64,000 nucleotides of DNA from CAYRNR01 sp964425605 (GCA_964425605.1 CAYRNR010000017.1:1-64000), one strand, 5' to 3'; numbered from the stretch's first letter, positions 25,310 to 35,619 are shown. Made by a program: numbers and translations. The notes: generated by a model from the sequence alone, not told the origin.

Positions 25310-25659
25310 CCCCGGACCCACACCCGCGCGAGGGCTGGATGCTCACCTTCGGTGGTGCCGTCGTGGTCACGGTCCTCCTGGGCTGCTTGTCCGCGGTGCC
25401 GCGAGTGGACGCGGGCCTGGTCAACGCCGCTCGCGAGGCCGAGCTCGACGCGGACGTCGATCGCCTCGCGCAGGGGTACGAGACCTATCGGGCCCGTTGC
25501 GCCGGGTGCCACCAGCTCGTCGTGCCGGGGGAGCGAGCCGTCGAAGACTGGCCGGTCGTCGTCGAGGGCCACCGGCAACGTCTCGCGTTGACCGATGCAG
25601 AGGTGGAGGTCATCACGACCTACCTGCAGGCAGGGAGGGCCCTGGCCGAAGGGCAGTGA
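25306..25659 (+). CDS. Small monoheme cytochrome c lipoprotein
   Basis: This 117-residue protein begins at GTG 25306, overlapping the upstream stop (GTGA). A hydrophobic segment (11-26) ends in LLGC, a lipobox. One heme c motif CAGCH (C65-H69) follows, then a short helical domain. No obvious Met axial ligand is seen after the heme site. It is probably a membrane-anchored periplasmic cytochrome; the partner is unknown. Confidence 0.75.
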   Translation: MTPDPHPREGWMLTFGGAVVVTVLLGCLSAVPRVDAGLVNAAREAELDADVDRLAQGYETYRARCAGCHQLVVPGERAVEDWPVVVEGHRQRLALTDAEVEVITTYLQAGRALAEGQ

Positions 25660-25711
25660 GCATCCTTGTTTGTACTCGGCTTCTTCGCGCCATCCGAATA
25701 TCCTCCTGGCG

Positions 25712-26920
25712 ATGGAAGACAGCAGCCGTGAGCGCTACATCGAGCGAATCCGTGACCTCGCCGGTTTCGGCCACAGGGGTTCGGGGACCCGCCTCGAGGC
25801 GGAGGCCGCAGGCTACATCTCGCGACAGTGGGCCGCCTCCGGCCTCGAACCCCGCGTCCAGCCGTTCCGGGGCGCCCGCTCCCTCGGCCAGCGCATCGGC
25901 GTACACGTGCTCATCGCGGGAGCCGGGGCGCTGTTGCTGTGGAGCTACCCCCTGATCAGCGGGCTGGTCGGGCTCGCGGCGCTGCTCAGCGTCGGCCTGG
26001 AGCACACCTGGGGTGTCCCGCTGCTGGGGCGATTCCTGATCGGCGCGCCGTCGCAGAACGTGGCGACGACGGTGCCGGCGCGGACCGGCGTCCCGCGGCG
26101 GCGGGTGGTGCTCGTGGGCCACTACGACTCCCAGCGCACGGGGTGGATCTGGAACGAGGGGGTGCTGTCGCCGGTCGCGCGGGCGTTGACGCGCGCGCCG
26201 GGGCCGCTCAAGTCGCCGCTGTTCCCGGTGATGGCGACGATGCTCGCCCAGCCCCTGGTCGCGCGGCTCGTGGTGATCTATCCGGAGTCGGGATGGGTGA
26301 ACGGGGCGGGCGTCGCCATCGTGGTGCTGCACGCGATCGCCGCCGTGCTCCTGCTCCAGTGGGGGTTCGGTCCCTACGTGCCGGGCGCGGCCGACAACGC
26401 GTCGGGGGCGGCCGCGGTGATGGCCCTGGCCGAGGCCTGGAGGGACGATCCCGTCGACGACGTGGAGCTGGTCGCGGTGTGCGTGGGCTGCGAGGAGGTG
26501 GGGCTGCTGGGGACGCAGGCGTGGATTCGCGAGAACCGCGCGGCGATGCGGACCACCCCCACCTGGTTCGTCAACTTCGACACCCTCGCCCACGGCAAGG
26601 TGCGCATCCTCGGCGGCGAGTACTCGCTGGTGGGTACCCCCGCCGCATATGACCCCCGGGTGCTGGGCCTGGCCGTCGAGGCGGCGGACGATCTCGGCCT
26701 CCCTGGCGCCGGCCCCCACACGCTCCCCGTGGCCACGGATGGCCTGGCCTTCGTCCTGCGCGGCATCCCCGGCGTCACGTTGACGAGCTTCCGCGACGAC
26801 GGACACATGCCCAACTACCATCAGCTGGGCGACACCGCCGAGAACATGGACTTCGACGTGGCGTGGGACGGTGTGCGGCTGGGCTGGGGATTGCTACGAC
26901 GGCTCGCCGAGGATCGATGA
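25712..26920 (+). CDS. M28 family zinc aminopeptidase with membrane helices
   Basis: This 402-residue protein starts at ATG 25712. It has hydrophobic segments near 55-95 and 200-220 that likely anchor it, and M28 zinc-ligand motifs in order: VGHYDS, AADNASGAAA, CEEVG, NFDTLA and a final YHQLGD His. M28 peptidases hydrolyse amino-terminal residues with two zinc ions. It is probably membrane-bound with the peptidase domain in one compartment. It may be transcribed with the following lipoprotein, 19 bases on. Confidence 0.88.
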   Translation: MEDSSRERYIERIRDLAGFGHRGSGTRLEAEAAGYISRQWAASGLEPRVQPFRGARSLGQRIGVHVLIAGAGALLLWSYPLISGLVGLAALLSVGLEHTWGVPLLGRFLIGAPSQNVATTVPARTGVPRRRVVLVGHYDSQRTGWIWNEGVLSPVARALTRAPGPLKSPLFPVMATMLAQPLVARLVVIYPESGWVNGAGVAIVVLHAIAAVLLLQWGFGPYVPGAADNASGAAAVMALAEAWRDDPVDDVELVAVCVGCEEVGLLGTQAWIRENRAAMRTTPTWFVNFDTLAHGKVRILGGEYSLVGTPAAYDPRVLGLAVEAADDLGLPGAGPHTLPVATDGLAFVLRGIPGVTLTSFRDDGHMPNYHQLGDTAENMDFDVAWDGVRLGWGLLRRLAEDR

Positions 26921-26939
26921 GCGAATGGAGGATCGGACG

Positions 26940-28439
26940 ATGACGGCCAGGAGGGTGGTGTGTGCGATCGGGGCCGCGCTGGCGGTGGGGATGGCGGGGT
27001 GCGCGGACGAGGTGGACGACGACGACCTCGGCAGCCAGGGTGTGGGAGACGACGACACCTCGGACGACGACGCAGGGGACGACGACGCGGGAGACGACGA
27101 CGCCTCGGACGACGACGACGACGGCGACGACGACGACACCTGGTCACCGGGGCCCTGCGACTTCGGCTACGACGAGATGTTCGGGATCTCGGTCAAGGAG
27201 GCCAGCGGCGTGCCGGCGCGCTCACGCTTCACCGACGGCAGCGTCGCGCACGCGGAGCCGCCGCCGCCGTACACCTTCACGCTCTCGGATCGCGACGACC
27301 GTGATCTGGTGATGCCGGGCTACTCCGATGACATGCCCCTGTTCGAGAGGGGGCAGGAGTGGCTGGAGGAGATGCGGTGCTTCGAGCTCCCGGCAGGGGA
27401 GGCCTGGTTGACCGAGGCCGAGGCCTTCGACCTCTACCGGGAGATCGCCGAGACCACCACGGGCGTCGAGTTCGTCTCCGAGCCCAACCAGCGCACGGTG
27501 GTGGGCTTCCGCGGCGCGTTCCCCGGGACCTTTGCCTGGCACGGCAACGCCCCCGACGTGTTCAACGACACCCTGGTGCTGCTGTGGGAGGACGGCGGCG
27601 GTGGCAAGTACGTGCGCGAGTTCCACGCCCACACCGACGTGGGGGATCGGGACTTCGGGTTCGAGTCCTCGTCGTCCCTGCGGCCCAACCGCCGCTACTG
27701 GTACTACAACGGCTGGCACAGCGACTACAACGCCCTGCACATCGGCGAGTGGGGGTACCGCGTCCGCGACGACACCAACAACAACGGCCACTGGGACAGC
27801 GATCGCAACGGGTGGTTGCCCCCCCAGGGCGAGGACGACTACGACCGCACGGGCAGCGGCCACAACATCCACCTGGCGTCGGTCGACGCTCCGCTGGGCG
27901 AGGCCAGCGTCGGGGGCTGGTCCGCCGGGTGCCAGACCATCCCCGGCATGGCCAACTGGACGGAGTTCATCGTCTCCGCGTGGACCGAAGAGAACGAGTA
28001 CGTCCAGTACTTCCTGCTCGACGCCCGGGACATCGCCCCGCAGGTCTGGGCCCCCTGTACCCCCGACGGTAGCCACGCGTGCCCGTTCCCCATCGATCCC
28101 CTGGGCGACGAGGTCAGCGGTGACACCACATCGGTGACCACGTCGGAGTTCGACCTCTACAACTGCTCGACCGCGGACGAGTCCGGGCCCGAGGTGGTGT
28201 ACGTGTTCACCCTGGACACGGCCGGGACGCTCCACGTGGAGGTGGACTGCGACGATCCCTTCGTGGACATCGACATCCACCTGCTCGACGGCGACGATCC
28301 CGACGCCTGTCTGGCCCGCGGCCACTGGGAGCTCGACTACGAGATCACGGAGGGGCGCTACTTCATCGTCGCCGACACCTACGTGGAGAACGAGGTGGTG
28401 CTGGGTGGGGCCTACACGGTGACCGTCGAGCTTCAGTGA
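26940..28439 (+). CDS. Asp-rich lipoprotein with L,D-transpeptidase-like motif and PPC domain
   Basis: This 499-residue protein starts at ATG 26940 with a lipoprotein signal (GMAGC). An Asp-rich linker of DDDxxGDDD units (about 24-68) tethers a globular region. Near 305-340 a HIHL segment followed by WSAGCQTI recalls the His and SxGC of YkuD-type L,D-transpeptidases. The C-terminus (about 415-499) resembles a bacterial pre-peptidase (PPC) domain. An extracytoplasmic cell-wall enzyme is plausible but not certain. Confidence 0.65.
   Translation: MTARRVVCAIGAALAVGMAGCADEVDDDDLGSQGVGDDDTSDDDAGDDDAGDDDASDDDDDGDDDDTWSPGPCDFGYDEMFGISVKEASGVPARSRFTDGSVAHAEPPPPYTFTLSDRDDRDLVMPGYSDDMPLFERGQEWLEEMRCFELPAGEAWLTEAEAFDLYREIAETTTGVEFVSEPNQRTVVGFRGAFPGTFAWHGNAPDVFNDTLVLLWEDGGGGKYVREFHAHTDVGDRDFGFESSSSLRPNRRYWYYNGWHSDYNALHIGEWGYRVRDDTNNNGHWDSDRNGWLPPQGEDDYDRTGSGHNIHLASVDAPLGEASVGGWSAGCQTIPGMANWTEFIVSAWTEENEYVQYFLLDARDIAPQVWAPCTPDGSHACPFPIDPLGDEVSGDTTSVTTSEFDLYNCSTADESGPEVVYVFTLDTAGTLHVEVDCDDPFVDIDIHLLDGDDPDACLARGHWELDYEITEGRYFIVADTYVENEVVLGGAYTVTVELQ
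27040..27140 (+). repeat. GAC-rich low-complexity tract coding an Asp linker
   Basis: Imperfect tandem units of GACGACGAC plus a small variable codon pair code for DDD-xxGDDD repeats in the lipoprotein. Such tracts are prone to slippage and serve as flexible acidic spacers at the surface. Confidence 0.8.
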
Positions 28440-28457
28440 GCGTCGGGGGCTCGGCGG

Positions 28458-28841
28458 TCAGGGCGCTCGTCGGAGGGCTCGACGGAGGGTGGCGTCGAGG
28501 GTGTCGGGATCGAAGGGCTTTTGGAGCAAAGGAATGCCCTTGGCGCGGAGCGTCTCGATCTCCGCCGTGGTGGCCAGGCCGGTGATGACCACGATCGGCA
28601 GCCCGGGGCGGTCCTGCCGGAGGCGCTCGATCAGATCGAGCCCGGAGCGACCCGGCATCGTGAGGTCGGTCAACACGAGGTCGAAGGCACCGCCGCCGCT
28701 GTTCGCCAGCGCCTCGAGGGCCTCGTGCACGCTCGACACGCCCTCGCAGCGGTAGTCGTACAGCGTCAGCCCGCGACAGACCGTGTCGAGCTGGTGTCGC
28801 TCGTCGTCGACCACGAGGACCCGGGCGGCGGGATCGCTCAT
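28458..28841 (-). CDS. Single-domain response regulator (CheY-like receiver)
   Basis: This 127-residue protein is only a receiver domain: acidic pair in VVDDE, the phospho-acceptor Asp in LTDLTMPG, Thr in VITG and Lys in KPF. There is no output domain. The start at 28841 (MSDPAAR) is chosen because the upstream frame crosses a sigma-54 promoter. It lies 227 bases downstream of the histidine kinase gene with its own predicted promoter, so it is probably a phosphate relay or sink for that kinase, expressed under control of the neighbouring sigma-54 activator. Confidence 0.88.
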   Translation of the reverse strand: MSDPAARVLVVDDERHQLDTVCRGLTLYDYRCEGVSSVHEALEALANSGGGAFDLVLTDLTMPGRSGLDLIERLRQDRPGLPIVVITGLATTAEIETLRAKGIPLLQKPFDPDTLDATLRRALRRAP

Positions 28842-28885
28842 CACACTCCCTGCATGCTCTCGATCTGAGCATTGAACATGAGAAA

Positions 28886-28902
28886 AGCAAGGAGCGTGCC
28901 GG
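28886..28902 (-). promoter_or_regulatory. Sigma-54 promoter of the single-domain response regulator
   Basis: On the minus strand the sequence reads CCGGCACGCTCCTTGCT, matching the -24/-12 consensus TGGCAC-N5-TTGC, with GG (28899-28900) and GC (28887-28888) separated by exactly 10 bases. The expected transcript start is about 34 bases before the ATG at 28841. Confidence 0.75.
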
Positions 28903-28979
28903 AGCGGCCCGAGGGAGGAAACGTAGAAAAAACAGCCAGTTGCGCGGTGTTTCCGAATCAACGGGTGCGCGAACCCGGG

Positions 28980-28994
28980 TATACCAGAACGGCA
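28980..28994. promoter_or_regulatory. Candidate sigma-54 activator site
   Basis: TATACCAGAACGGCA shares 11 of 15 positions with TATACCATTTTGGTA at 31689-31703. It is 80-95 bases upstream of the -24 box at 28900, a normal distance for an NtrC-type activator site. Confidence 0.5.
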
Positions 28995-29068
28995 CGGCCG
29001 ATCGGCCAAGTCTTCGAGATCATTGCTCTAGCCGGCCACGATCTCGAACCGGTACACCCCAGGGCGGC

Positions 29069-30286
29069 TCACTCGTCCGTGGCAGGAGGCAGGAGCACCG
29101 TGAAGCACGATCCCTCGCCAGGCGTGCTCTCGACGGCGAGGTCCCCGCCGTGCTCCTCGACGATGCGGTGGGAGATGGACAGCCCCAGCCCCGTACCCTG
29201 CTCACGCCCCTTGGAGGTGAAGAATGGCTCGAAGATCTGTTCGATGCTCTGCGGGGGGATGCCGGCGCCGTTGTCCTCGATGCGGAGCTCGATCCAGCCC
29301 GGCGTGCTGGCGGCGCGCTGCGCGGTGATCTTGACCCACGAGTCGTCCTTGTCGGCTGCCTGGCCAGCGTTGATCAGCAGGTTGATCAGCACCTGCTCGA
29401 TCTTGCCCACGTCCATCGACACCAGCGGCAGGTCGCCGGCGACGTCCACGTCGAGGCGCTTGACCATCTTGCGCACCTGCTTGCCCACCAGGGTCATCAC
29501 CCGCGCGACGGCCGGGCCCACCTCCTCGGGCTTGCGCACCGAGTCCTCGTCGCTGCGCACGTAGCTCTTGAGATCCGACACGATGCTGGTGATGCGCTCG
29601 GAGCCGTGCTCCATGTTCTCGAGCAGCTTGAACACGTCCTGGAGGAAGTCCTCGTAGGGCATCTTGAGGATCTTCAGGTCCGGCTGCTCGTCGAGACGGC
29701 GCTCGAGCAGCGGCGTCATGGCCTCGATGTACCGCCGCAGGATCGGCAGGTTGAAGTAGATGAAGTTGTTGGGGTTGTTTATCTCGTGGGCCACGCCCGC
29801 GATGATCTGGCCCAGCGCAGCCATCTTGTCGGCGCGGTACATCTCGCGCTGAGCGCGCTTGAGCTCGGTGATGTCGATGGCCATGGCGATGAACGCCTCC
29901 TTGCCGTCGAGCTCGGTCATCGTGGCGTTGGTCTGGAACCAGCTCCCCTCCATGTCCTGGAACTCCACGCGGAAGTGGGTCTCGCCGCGCGCCATGGCGG
30001 CCTGCCAGATGGGCGCGATCCGCGCGACCTCCTCCGCGGAGATCATCCCCATCGTCAGCTCGTCGACGGTGGTCAGCTCCAGGTCCTCCTCGTCCACCTC
30101 GTAGTAGTCGAGCAGCGCCTGGTTGGCGTACAGGTAGCGATCGCCTTGCATGACGCTGATCTGGGCGGTGGTCGACTCGGCCAGCACCCGGAACTTGCGC
30201 TCGCTGTCGGCGAGCTCCGCGTTCTTGCTGCGCAGCTGCTCGAGCTCCTCGATGAGCTGCTCGCGGGTCTTGTCACGATCGTCCAT
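29069..30286 (-). CDS. PAS-domain sensor histidine kinase
   Basis: This protein of about 405 residues has no membrane segment, so it is cytoplasmic: an N-terminal coiled coil (1-30), a PAS domain (about 30-140), an HisKA helix with GVAHEINNP (phospho-His near 165), and HATPase N (NLLINAGQAA), G1 (EDNGAGIP) and G2 (GTGLGLSIS) boxes. ATG 30286 or GTG 30292 can be the start; the latter overlaps the upstream stop. It is the partner of the adjacent sigma-54 response regulator. The PAS signal is unknown; redox or a small ligand is possible. Confidence 0.93.
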   Translation of the reverse strand: MDDRDKTREQLIEELEQLRSKNAELADSERKFRVLAESTTAQISVMQGDRYLYANQALLDYYEVDEEDLELTTVDELTMGMISAEEVARIAPIWQAAMARGETHFRVEFQDMEGSWFQTNATMTELDGKEAFIAMAIDITELKRAQREMYRADKMAALGQIIAGVAHEINNPNNFIYFNLPILRRYIEAMTPLLERRLDEQPDLKILKMPYEDFLQDVFKLLENMEHGSERITSIVSDLKSYVRSDEDSVRKPEEVGPAVARVMTLVGKQVRKMVKRLDVDVAGDLPLVSMDVGKIEQVLINLLINAGQAADKDDSWVKITAQRAASTPGWIELRIEDNGAGIPPQSIEQIFEPFFTSKGREQGTGLGLSISHRIVEEHGGDLAVESTPGEGSCFTVLLPPATDE

Positions 30287-30288
30287 GG

Positions 30289-31650
<1,362 letters not shown>

Positions 31651-31688
31651 GTGTCCTCCTCCCCCGCTTCCTGGAGGCCAGATCGACC

Positions 31689-31703
31689 TATACCATTTTG
31701 GTA
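31689..31703. promoter_or_regulatory. Candidate sigma-54 activator binding site
   Basis: TATACCATTTTGGTA contains a perfect inverted repeat TACCA-TTT-TGGTA. It lies 39 bases upstream of the activator gene start and about 154 bases upstream of the -24 box of the divergent C_GCAxxG gene. A related sequence sits before the other sigma-54 promoter. Confidence 0.55.
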
Positions 31704-31854
31704 CAGGACGTAGAAACCCCCTTGCGTCTCGCGATCGGCGCGCGGACGTTGCCAATGTGGCGCACCACGCCTGCGGGAATCCTGCCCCGGCGCTGGCCTG
31801 CGTGCTGTGGCGTAACTGGAGGAAAATACACGGGAAACTTGCATCTTGCGGTGG

Positions 31855-31871
31855 TTGGCACAGCTGTTGCT
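31855..31871 (+). promoter_or_regulatory. Sigma-54 promoter of the C_GCAxxG protein gene
   Basis: TTGGCACAGCTGTTGCT is a near-perfect -24/-12 element, with GG (31857-31858) and GC (31869-31870) exactly 10 bases apart. Transcription would begin about 36 bases before ATG 31917. Confidence 0.88.
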
Positions 31872-31916
31872 CTAACTCCGGGACAACACAACAACCCAAC
31901 CCTTCTGGAGGGGATC

Positions 31917-32804
31917 ATGGACACGGCCCGCAACGACGCAAAGAGCAACATCACGGCCTTCGGCACCGCCCGCGCCTTCTGGAGCTGCGGGACCTGCTCC
32001 CACTCGGCGATGCATGTCCTCGGCAGGGCGTTCGGCAACCCCAAGCCCACCGAGGAGGCCGGCGCGGCGCCCCTGGCCGGTGGCATCGCCCAGCAGGGCT
32101 ACCAGTGCGGCATCGTCTGGGGCGCTGCCCTCGCCGCAGGGGCCGAGGCTCATCGTCGGCACGGGTCGGGCCCGCAGGCCGAGGCCGCGGCCATGCGTGC
32201 GAGCCAGGAGGTCACCGAGGCATTCCGCGAGCGCAACGGCAGCATCGACTGCCTCGAACTCACCGACACCGACTGGACCAAGAGGTCCCAGATGCTGATG
32301 AACTTCCTCAAGGGCGGGCCCATCACCTGCACGATGATGTCGGTCAGGTTCGCCCCCGAGGCATGCGACCAGATCCACGACTCCCTCGCCGTCGAGGCCG
32401 TCGAGCCGTCCTGTACGCCGGCCAGCTGCGCGGCCACGCTGGTCAAGCGGCTGGGGTACTCCGACGAGCACGCCACCATGGCGGCGGGCTTCGCCGGTGG
32501 TGTCGGCCTCAGCGGCGGCGCCTGCGGCGCGCTGGGGGCCGCGGCCTGGATCATCGGCATGGAGGCCGCAGAGGAGGGCACCAAGTACGCCGAGGTCAAC
32601 GCGCGGGTCAGCCAGGTGATCGACGCGTTCGTGAAGAGCTCCGACTTCGAGTTCGAGTGTTCGGAGATCGTGGGGCGGACCTTCGAGGACATCGACGACC
32701 ACTCCCGTCACGTGCACTCCGGCGGCTGCTCGGAGATCCTCGACACCCTGGCCGAGGCGACGCGCGCCACCCTCGACAGGTCGGCGGAGCCCATCAGCGC
32801 GTAG
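31917..32804 (+). CDS. C_GCAxxG_C_C family putative redox protein, two repeats
   Basis: This 295-residue protein starts at ATG 31917 behind GGAGGGG. It has two copies of the family's Cys-helix layout: residues 20-80 (CGTCSHSAM, then GYQCGIVWGAALAAG) and residues 160-215 (SCTPASCAATL, then GGACGALGAAAW), with further Cys at 108, 139, 149, 245 and 266. The family occurs in anaerobes and is thought to be redox-active, sometimes exported, but its reaction is unknown. There is no signal peptide. It is the direct target of a sigma-54 promoter, so it should be strongly switched by the adjacent two-component system. Confidence 0.8.
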   Translation: MDTARNDAKSNITAFGTARAFWSCGTCSHSAMHVLGRAFGNPKPTEEAGAAPLAGGIAQQGYQCGIVWGAALAAGAEAHRRHGSGPQAEAAAMRASQEVTEAFRERNGSIDCLELTDTDWTKRSQMLMNFLKGGPITCTMMSVRFAPEACDQIHDSLAVEAVEPSCTPASCAATLVKRLGYSDEHATMAAGFAGGVGLSGGACGALGAAAWIIGMEAAEEGTKYAEVNARVSQVIDAFVKSSDFEFECSEIVGRTFEDIDDHSRHVHSGGCSEILDTLAEATRATLDRSAEPISA

Positions 32805-32879
32805 TTCCCCGGGAGTCACACGCGAACCTCCTGCAGCGTTCGGTTGACTCCGGCGCCCAGACGTGGCACCCGAGGGATC

Positions 32880-34490
32880 ATGAAGAACACGATGCAGAGA
32901 TGGCTCGTCACGGTCTGTGTGCTGGCTCCGGCGGCGCTGGTGGGATGCAAGCGGAGCGCTCCGGAGGCCGCCGATCCCGGGACCGAGCAGGCGACCGAGG
33001 TGGCCGAGGATCCCATCGACGACACCGCCACGTGGCGCGTCACGGGCCGCGAGGGCGAGCCCCGGCGCAGCGGTCCCCCTGACATCGTGCTGGTGATCAT
33101 CGACACGTTGCGGGCGGACCGCGTCGGCGCCTACGGCTACGACCTGCCCACCACGCCGTCCCTCGATCGCCTCGCCCGCCAGGGCGTGCGGTTCGATCAG
33201 CACATCAGCACGTGTCCCTGGACCCGGCCGGCCATGGCGACCCTCCACACGGGCCTGTACCCGCGCACCGCCGGCATCTACGAGGAGCAGTACGATCGCC
33301 TGCCCGAGGACGCGGTGACGCTGCCGGAGATCCTCGACGACAACGGCTACCTGACCCTCGGGGTCACCACCAACCCCAACGTCAACACCGTGTTCGGCTT
33401 CGGCCAGGGGTTCGACGAGTACTCCGACTCGCTGCTGCGGTTCAGCTGGATGGAGCGCGACAAGGGCACCTTCGGCATGTCGAAGGGCGCCAAGGTGGAG
33501 AGCGCCGCGGCGACCACGGACCGGGTGCTGGAGCTGCTGGACCGCTACGAGACCGAGCTGACCGGGTCGCCGTACTTCCTCGAGGTGCTCTACATCGATC
33601 CGCACCACCCGTACACGCCGCCCGCGGAGCACTCCGCGCTATTCGAGGGATCGCGCTCGCCGGACTACGACGGCGAGATCCACTTCTCCGACGTGGAGAT
33701 GGGCCGGATGCTCGAGGAGATGGACGGCCGCGGGCTGCTGGACAACGCCATCGTCGTCGTCACCTCGGACCACGGGGAGGGGCTGTCGGACCACCGCAAG
33801 GTCCACTGGACCAAGACCCACGGCCGGGTGCTGTACGACACCAGCTTGCAGGTGCCGCTGGTCATCGCCCACGACTCGTTGCCCCGCGGCGGCGTGGTCC
33901 GTGACCTGACGTCGCACATCGACCTGGTCCCGACGATCCTCGATCTGGCCGGGCTCGCCGCGGCCATCCCCGGGGAGCTGCCCGGCAAGAGCTCGCGCGC
34001 CCTGGCCCGGGGCGAACCCGGGGCCACGGGGCACGAGCAGGTGTTCGCGACCACGGACTACAAACGGACCCTCAAGGCCGGTATCCGGACCCCGACGGCC
34101 AAGTACGTGCGCAACGACGACGCCGCGCGGTGGCGCGACGACGGGACCTTCGAGGGGCGCGACGAGCTGCACGAGCGGACCCGCAAGCACCTCGAGGACC
34201 TGCCCGACGAGGAGCTGTACGCGTTCCCGGCGAAGAAACCCGAGCAGCCCCCCCGCAGCGTCCTCGACGAGGAGACCGCGCTGGTGGACCAGCTCCGCGA
34301 GGCCCTGGAGCGATGGGAACGCGAGACCCCGGCGCGGACCCCGATTGGACGCTCGCCCGACGACGTCATCACCTTCGGCGACGGCACGGTCGAGCCCTCG
34401 GTGCCCCCCTCGGAGGACGGAACCGACGAGCTGCCGCCCGAGGTCCTCGAGCAGCTGAGGGCGCTGGGATACCTCGGCGACGAGGATTGA
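32880..34490 (+). CDS. Sulfatase-family lipoprotein
   Basis: This 536-residue protein has a lipobox ALVGC. The sulfatase/alkaline phosphatase fold is shown by DIVLVIIDTLRADRVGAYGY (metal-binding Asp pair), the CPWTRPAMATLHTG segment that replaces the usual CxPxR signature, and SDHGEG further on. The Cys at R-4 could become formylglycine, but the Pro is displaced, so true sulfatase activity is uncertain; a phosphoglycerol or phosphoethanolamine transferase is possible. The C-terminal 100 residues are acidic and end in LGYLGDED. Confidence 0.8.
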   Translation: MKNTMQRWLVTVCVLAPAALVGCKRSAPEAADPGTEQATEVAEDPIDDTATWRVTGREGEPRRSGPPDIVLVIIDTLRADRVGAYGYDLPTTPSLDRLARQGVRFDQHISTCPWTRPAMATLHTGLYPRTAGIYEEQYDRLPEDAVTLPEILDDNGYLTLGVTTNPNVNTVFGFGQGFDEYSDSLLRFSWMERDKGTFGMSKGAKVESAAATTDRVLELLDRYETELTGSPYFLEVLYIDPHHPYTPPAEHSALFEGSRSPDYDGEIHFSDVEMGRMLEEMDGRGLLDNAIVVVTSDHGEGLSDHRKVHWTKTHGRVLYDTSLQVPLVIAHDSLPRGGVVRDLTSHIDLVPTILDLAGLAAAIPGELPGKSSRALARGEPGATGHEQVFATTDYKRTLKAGIRTPTAKYVRNDDAARWRDDGTFEGRDELHERTRKHLEDLPDEELYAFPAKKPEQPPRSVLDEETALVDQLREALERWERETPARTPIGRSPDDVITFGDGTVEPSVPPSEDGTDELPPEVLEQLRALGYLGDED

Positions 34491-34572
34491 TCGCCAGAAG
34501 TGGTATCTTGCCAGGCAACCGGAACCGGCCGCGCTCGGCGGCGGCGCCGGCAACCCCTGCTGCGGAGCCACG

Positions 34573-35349
34573 ATGACGCGCGTTCTCCTGTCGGCCACGA
34601 TGCTGTTCACGTTCCTGTTCCTGCCCGCCTGTGGCGGTGAATTCACCGCGTTCGAGAAGGCCAAGACCGACAACACCCCGGAGGGTTACCAGGAGTTCCT
34701 GGCCGAGTACCCCGACGGCGTGAACGCCGAGGTCGCGCGTGGGCTCCTCGACTCGCTGGACTGGGACCTCGCCACGACGGCCGACTCGTCGGCGGCCTAC
34801 GACCAGTACGTGAGCGCGCATCCCGAAGGAGAGCACCTCGAGGAGGCCCGCGGCCAGGCCGCGACCGCTGCGTGGCGCGAAGCCGAGGAGGTGGGTACCC
34901 GCGAGGCCGTCGAGGCCTTCCTGGCCCGGGGTGACGAGGGCGCGCTGCGCAAGACCGCCGAGAAACGGCTGGCGCTGATGGACCTGCTGCCGACCCAGCT
35001 CGAGATCGGCGAGACCGCCGTGGCCGAGGACGGCGACGACGCCTGGACCGTGTCGTGCCCCGTGCGCAACATCGGCGACAAGGCGGTGGAGGTCGCGCGT
35101 TTCCGCATCACCTGGATCGGCGCGAGCGGGGAGAAGCGGACCAAGCGGTTGTGGTTCGTCGCCCGGGAGCCCAAGAACGCCAACGGCGCCAAGGACCGCG
35201 TCGATCCGAAGGACCTGATCGCGCCGCTGCGGCCGGGCAAGTCCCGCGACTTCACCTTCACCTTCGGCAAGACCGAGGTGGTCGAGGGATGGACGGCCGA
35301 CGTCGAACACACGGTGCTGGATCTCGTCGAGCTCGAACTGGGGGCGTAG
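34573..35349 (+). CDS. Putative lipoprotein with helical repeats
   Basis: This 258-residue protein has lipobox LPAC. Residues 30-140 hold repeats like YQEFLAEYPDG and YDQYVSAHPEGEHLEEARG, typical of TPR/outer-membrane assembly lipoproteins. The C-terminal part (about 140-258) is beta-rich (immunoglobulin-like) with one Cys. Function unknown. Confidence 0.65.
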   Translation: MTRVLLSATMLFTFLFLPACGGEFTAFEKAKTDNTPEGYQEFLAEYPDGVNAEVARGLLDSLDWDLATTADSSAAYDQYVSAHPEGEHLEEARGQAATAAWREAEEVGTREAVEAFLARGDEGALRKTAEKRLALMDLLPTQLEIGETAVAEDGDDAWTVSCPVRNIGDKAVEVARFRITWIGASGEKRTKRLWFVAREPKNANGAKDRVDPKDLIAPLRPGKSRDFTFTFGKTEVVEGWTADVEHTVLDLVELELGA

Positions 35350-35358
35350 GGCGAGGGG

Positions 35359-35616
35359 TTGAGTGACACCTGGACCTGGTACGTGCTCCGGTGCGCCGAT
35401 CGTAGCCTCTACTGCGGGATCACCACGGACCTGGACCGTCGCCTCGAACAGCACAACAGCGGTCGCGGCTCCAAGTACGTGTGGTCGCGGCGGCCCGCCA
35501 CCGTGGTCGTCTCCGAGGTCGTGGGGGAGAGGTCCGAGGCGCTGAAGCGCGAGCGGGCCTTCAAGGCCCTGAGCAAGGCCCGCAAGGAGGCCGCCGTCAA
35601 AACAACAACCAAATAG
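35359..35616 (+). CDS. GIY-YIG domain protein (UPF0213 type)
   Basis: This 85-residue protein starts at TTG 35359. It is a single GIY-YIG nuclease domain: WYVLRCADRSLYCGITTDL (the two motif strands) and the Arg/Glu residues in DRRLEQHN and ALKRERAFK. Members of this family are predicted nucleases of unknown role. TTG is used because later in-frame start codons would cut the WYV strand. It converges on purC with 3 bases between the stops. Confidence 0.82.
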   Translation: MSDTWTWYVLRCADRSLYCGITTDLDRRLEQHNSGRGSKYVWSRRPATVVVSEVVGERSEALKRERAFKALSKARKEAAVKTTTK

Positions 35617-35619
35617 CCC

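Noticed and set aside
31651..31680. A GG-N10-GC match (TGGCCTCCAGGAAGC) before the NtrC-type gene as a third sigma-54 promoter
   Set aside because: The -12 part lacks TTGC and the match overlaps the ribosome site; too weak.
34501..34513. TGGTATCTTGCCA before the lipoprotein at 34573 as another activator site
   Set aside because: The arms are in the opposite order from the two candidate sites and no -24/-12 element follows.
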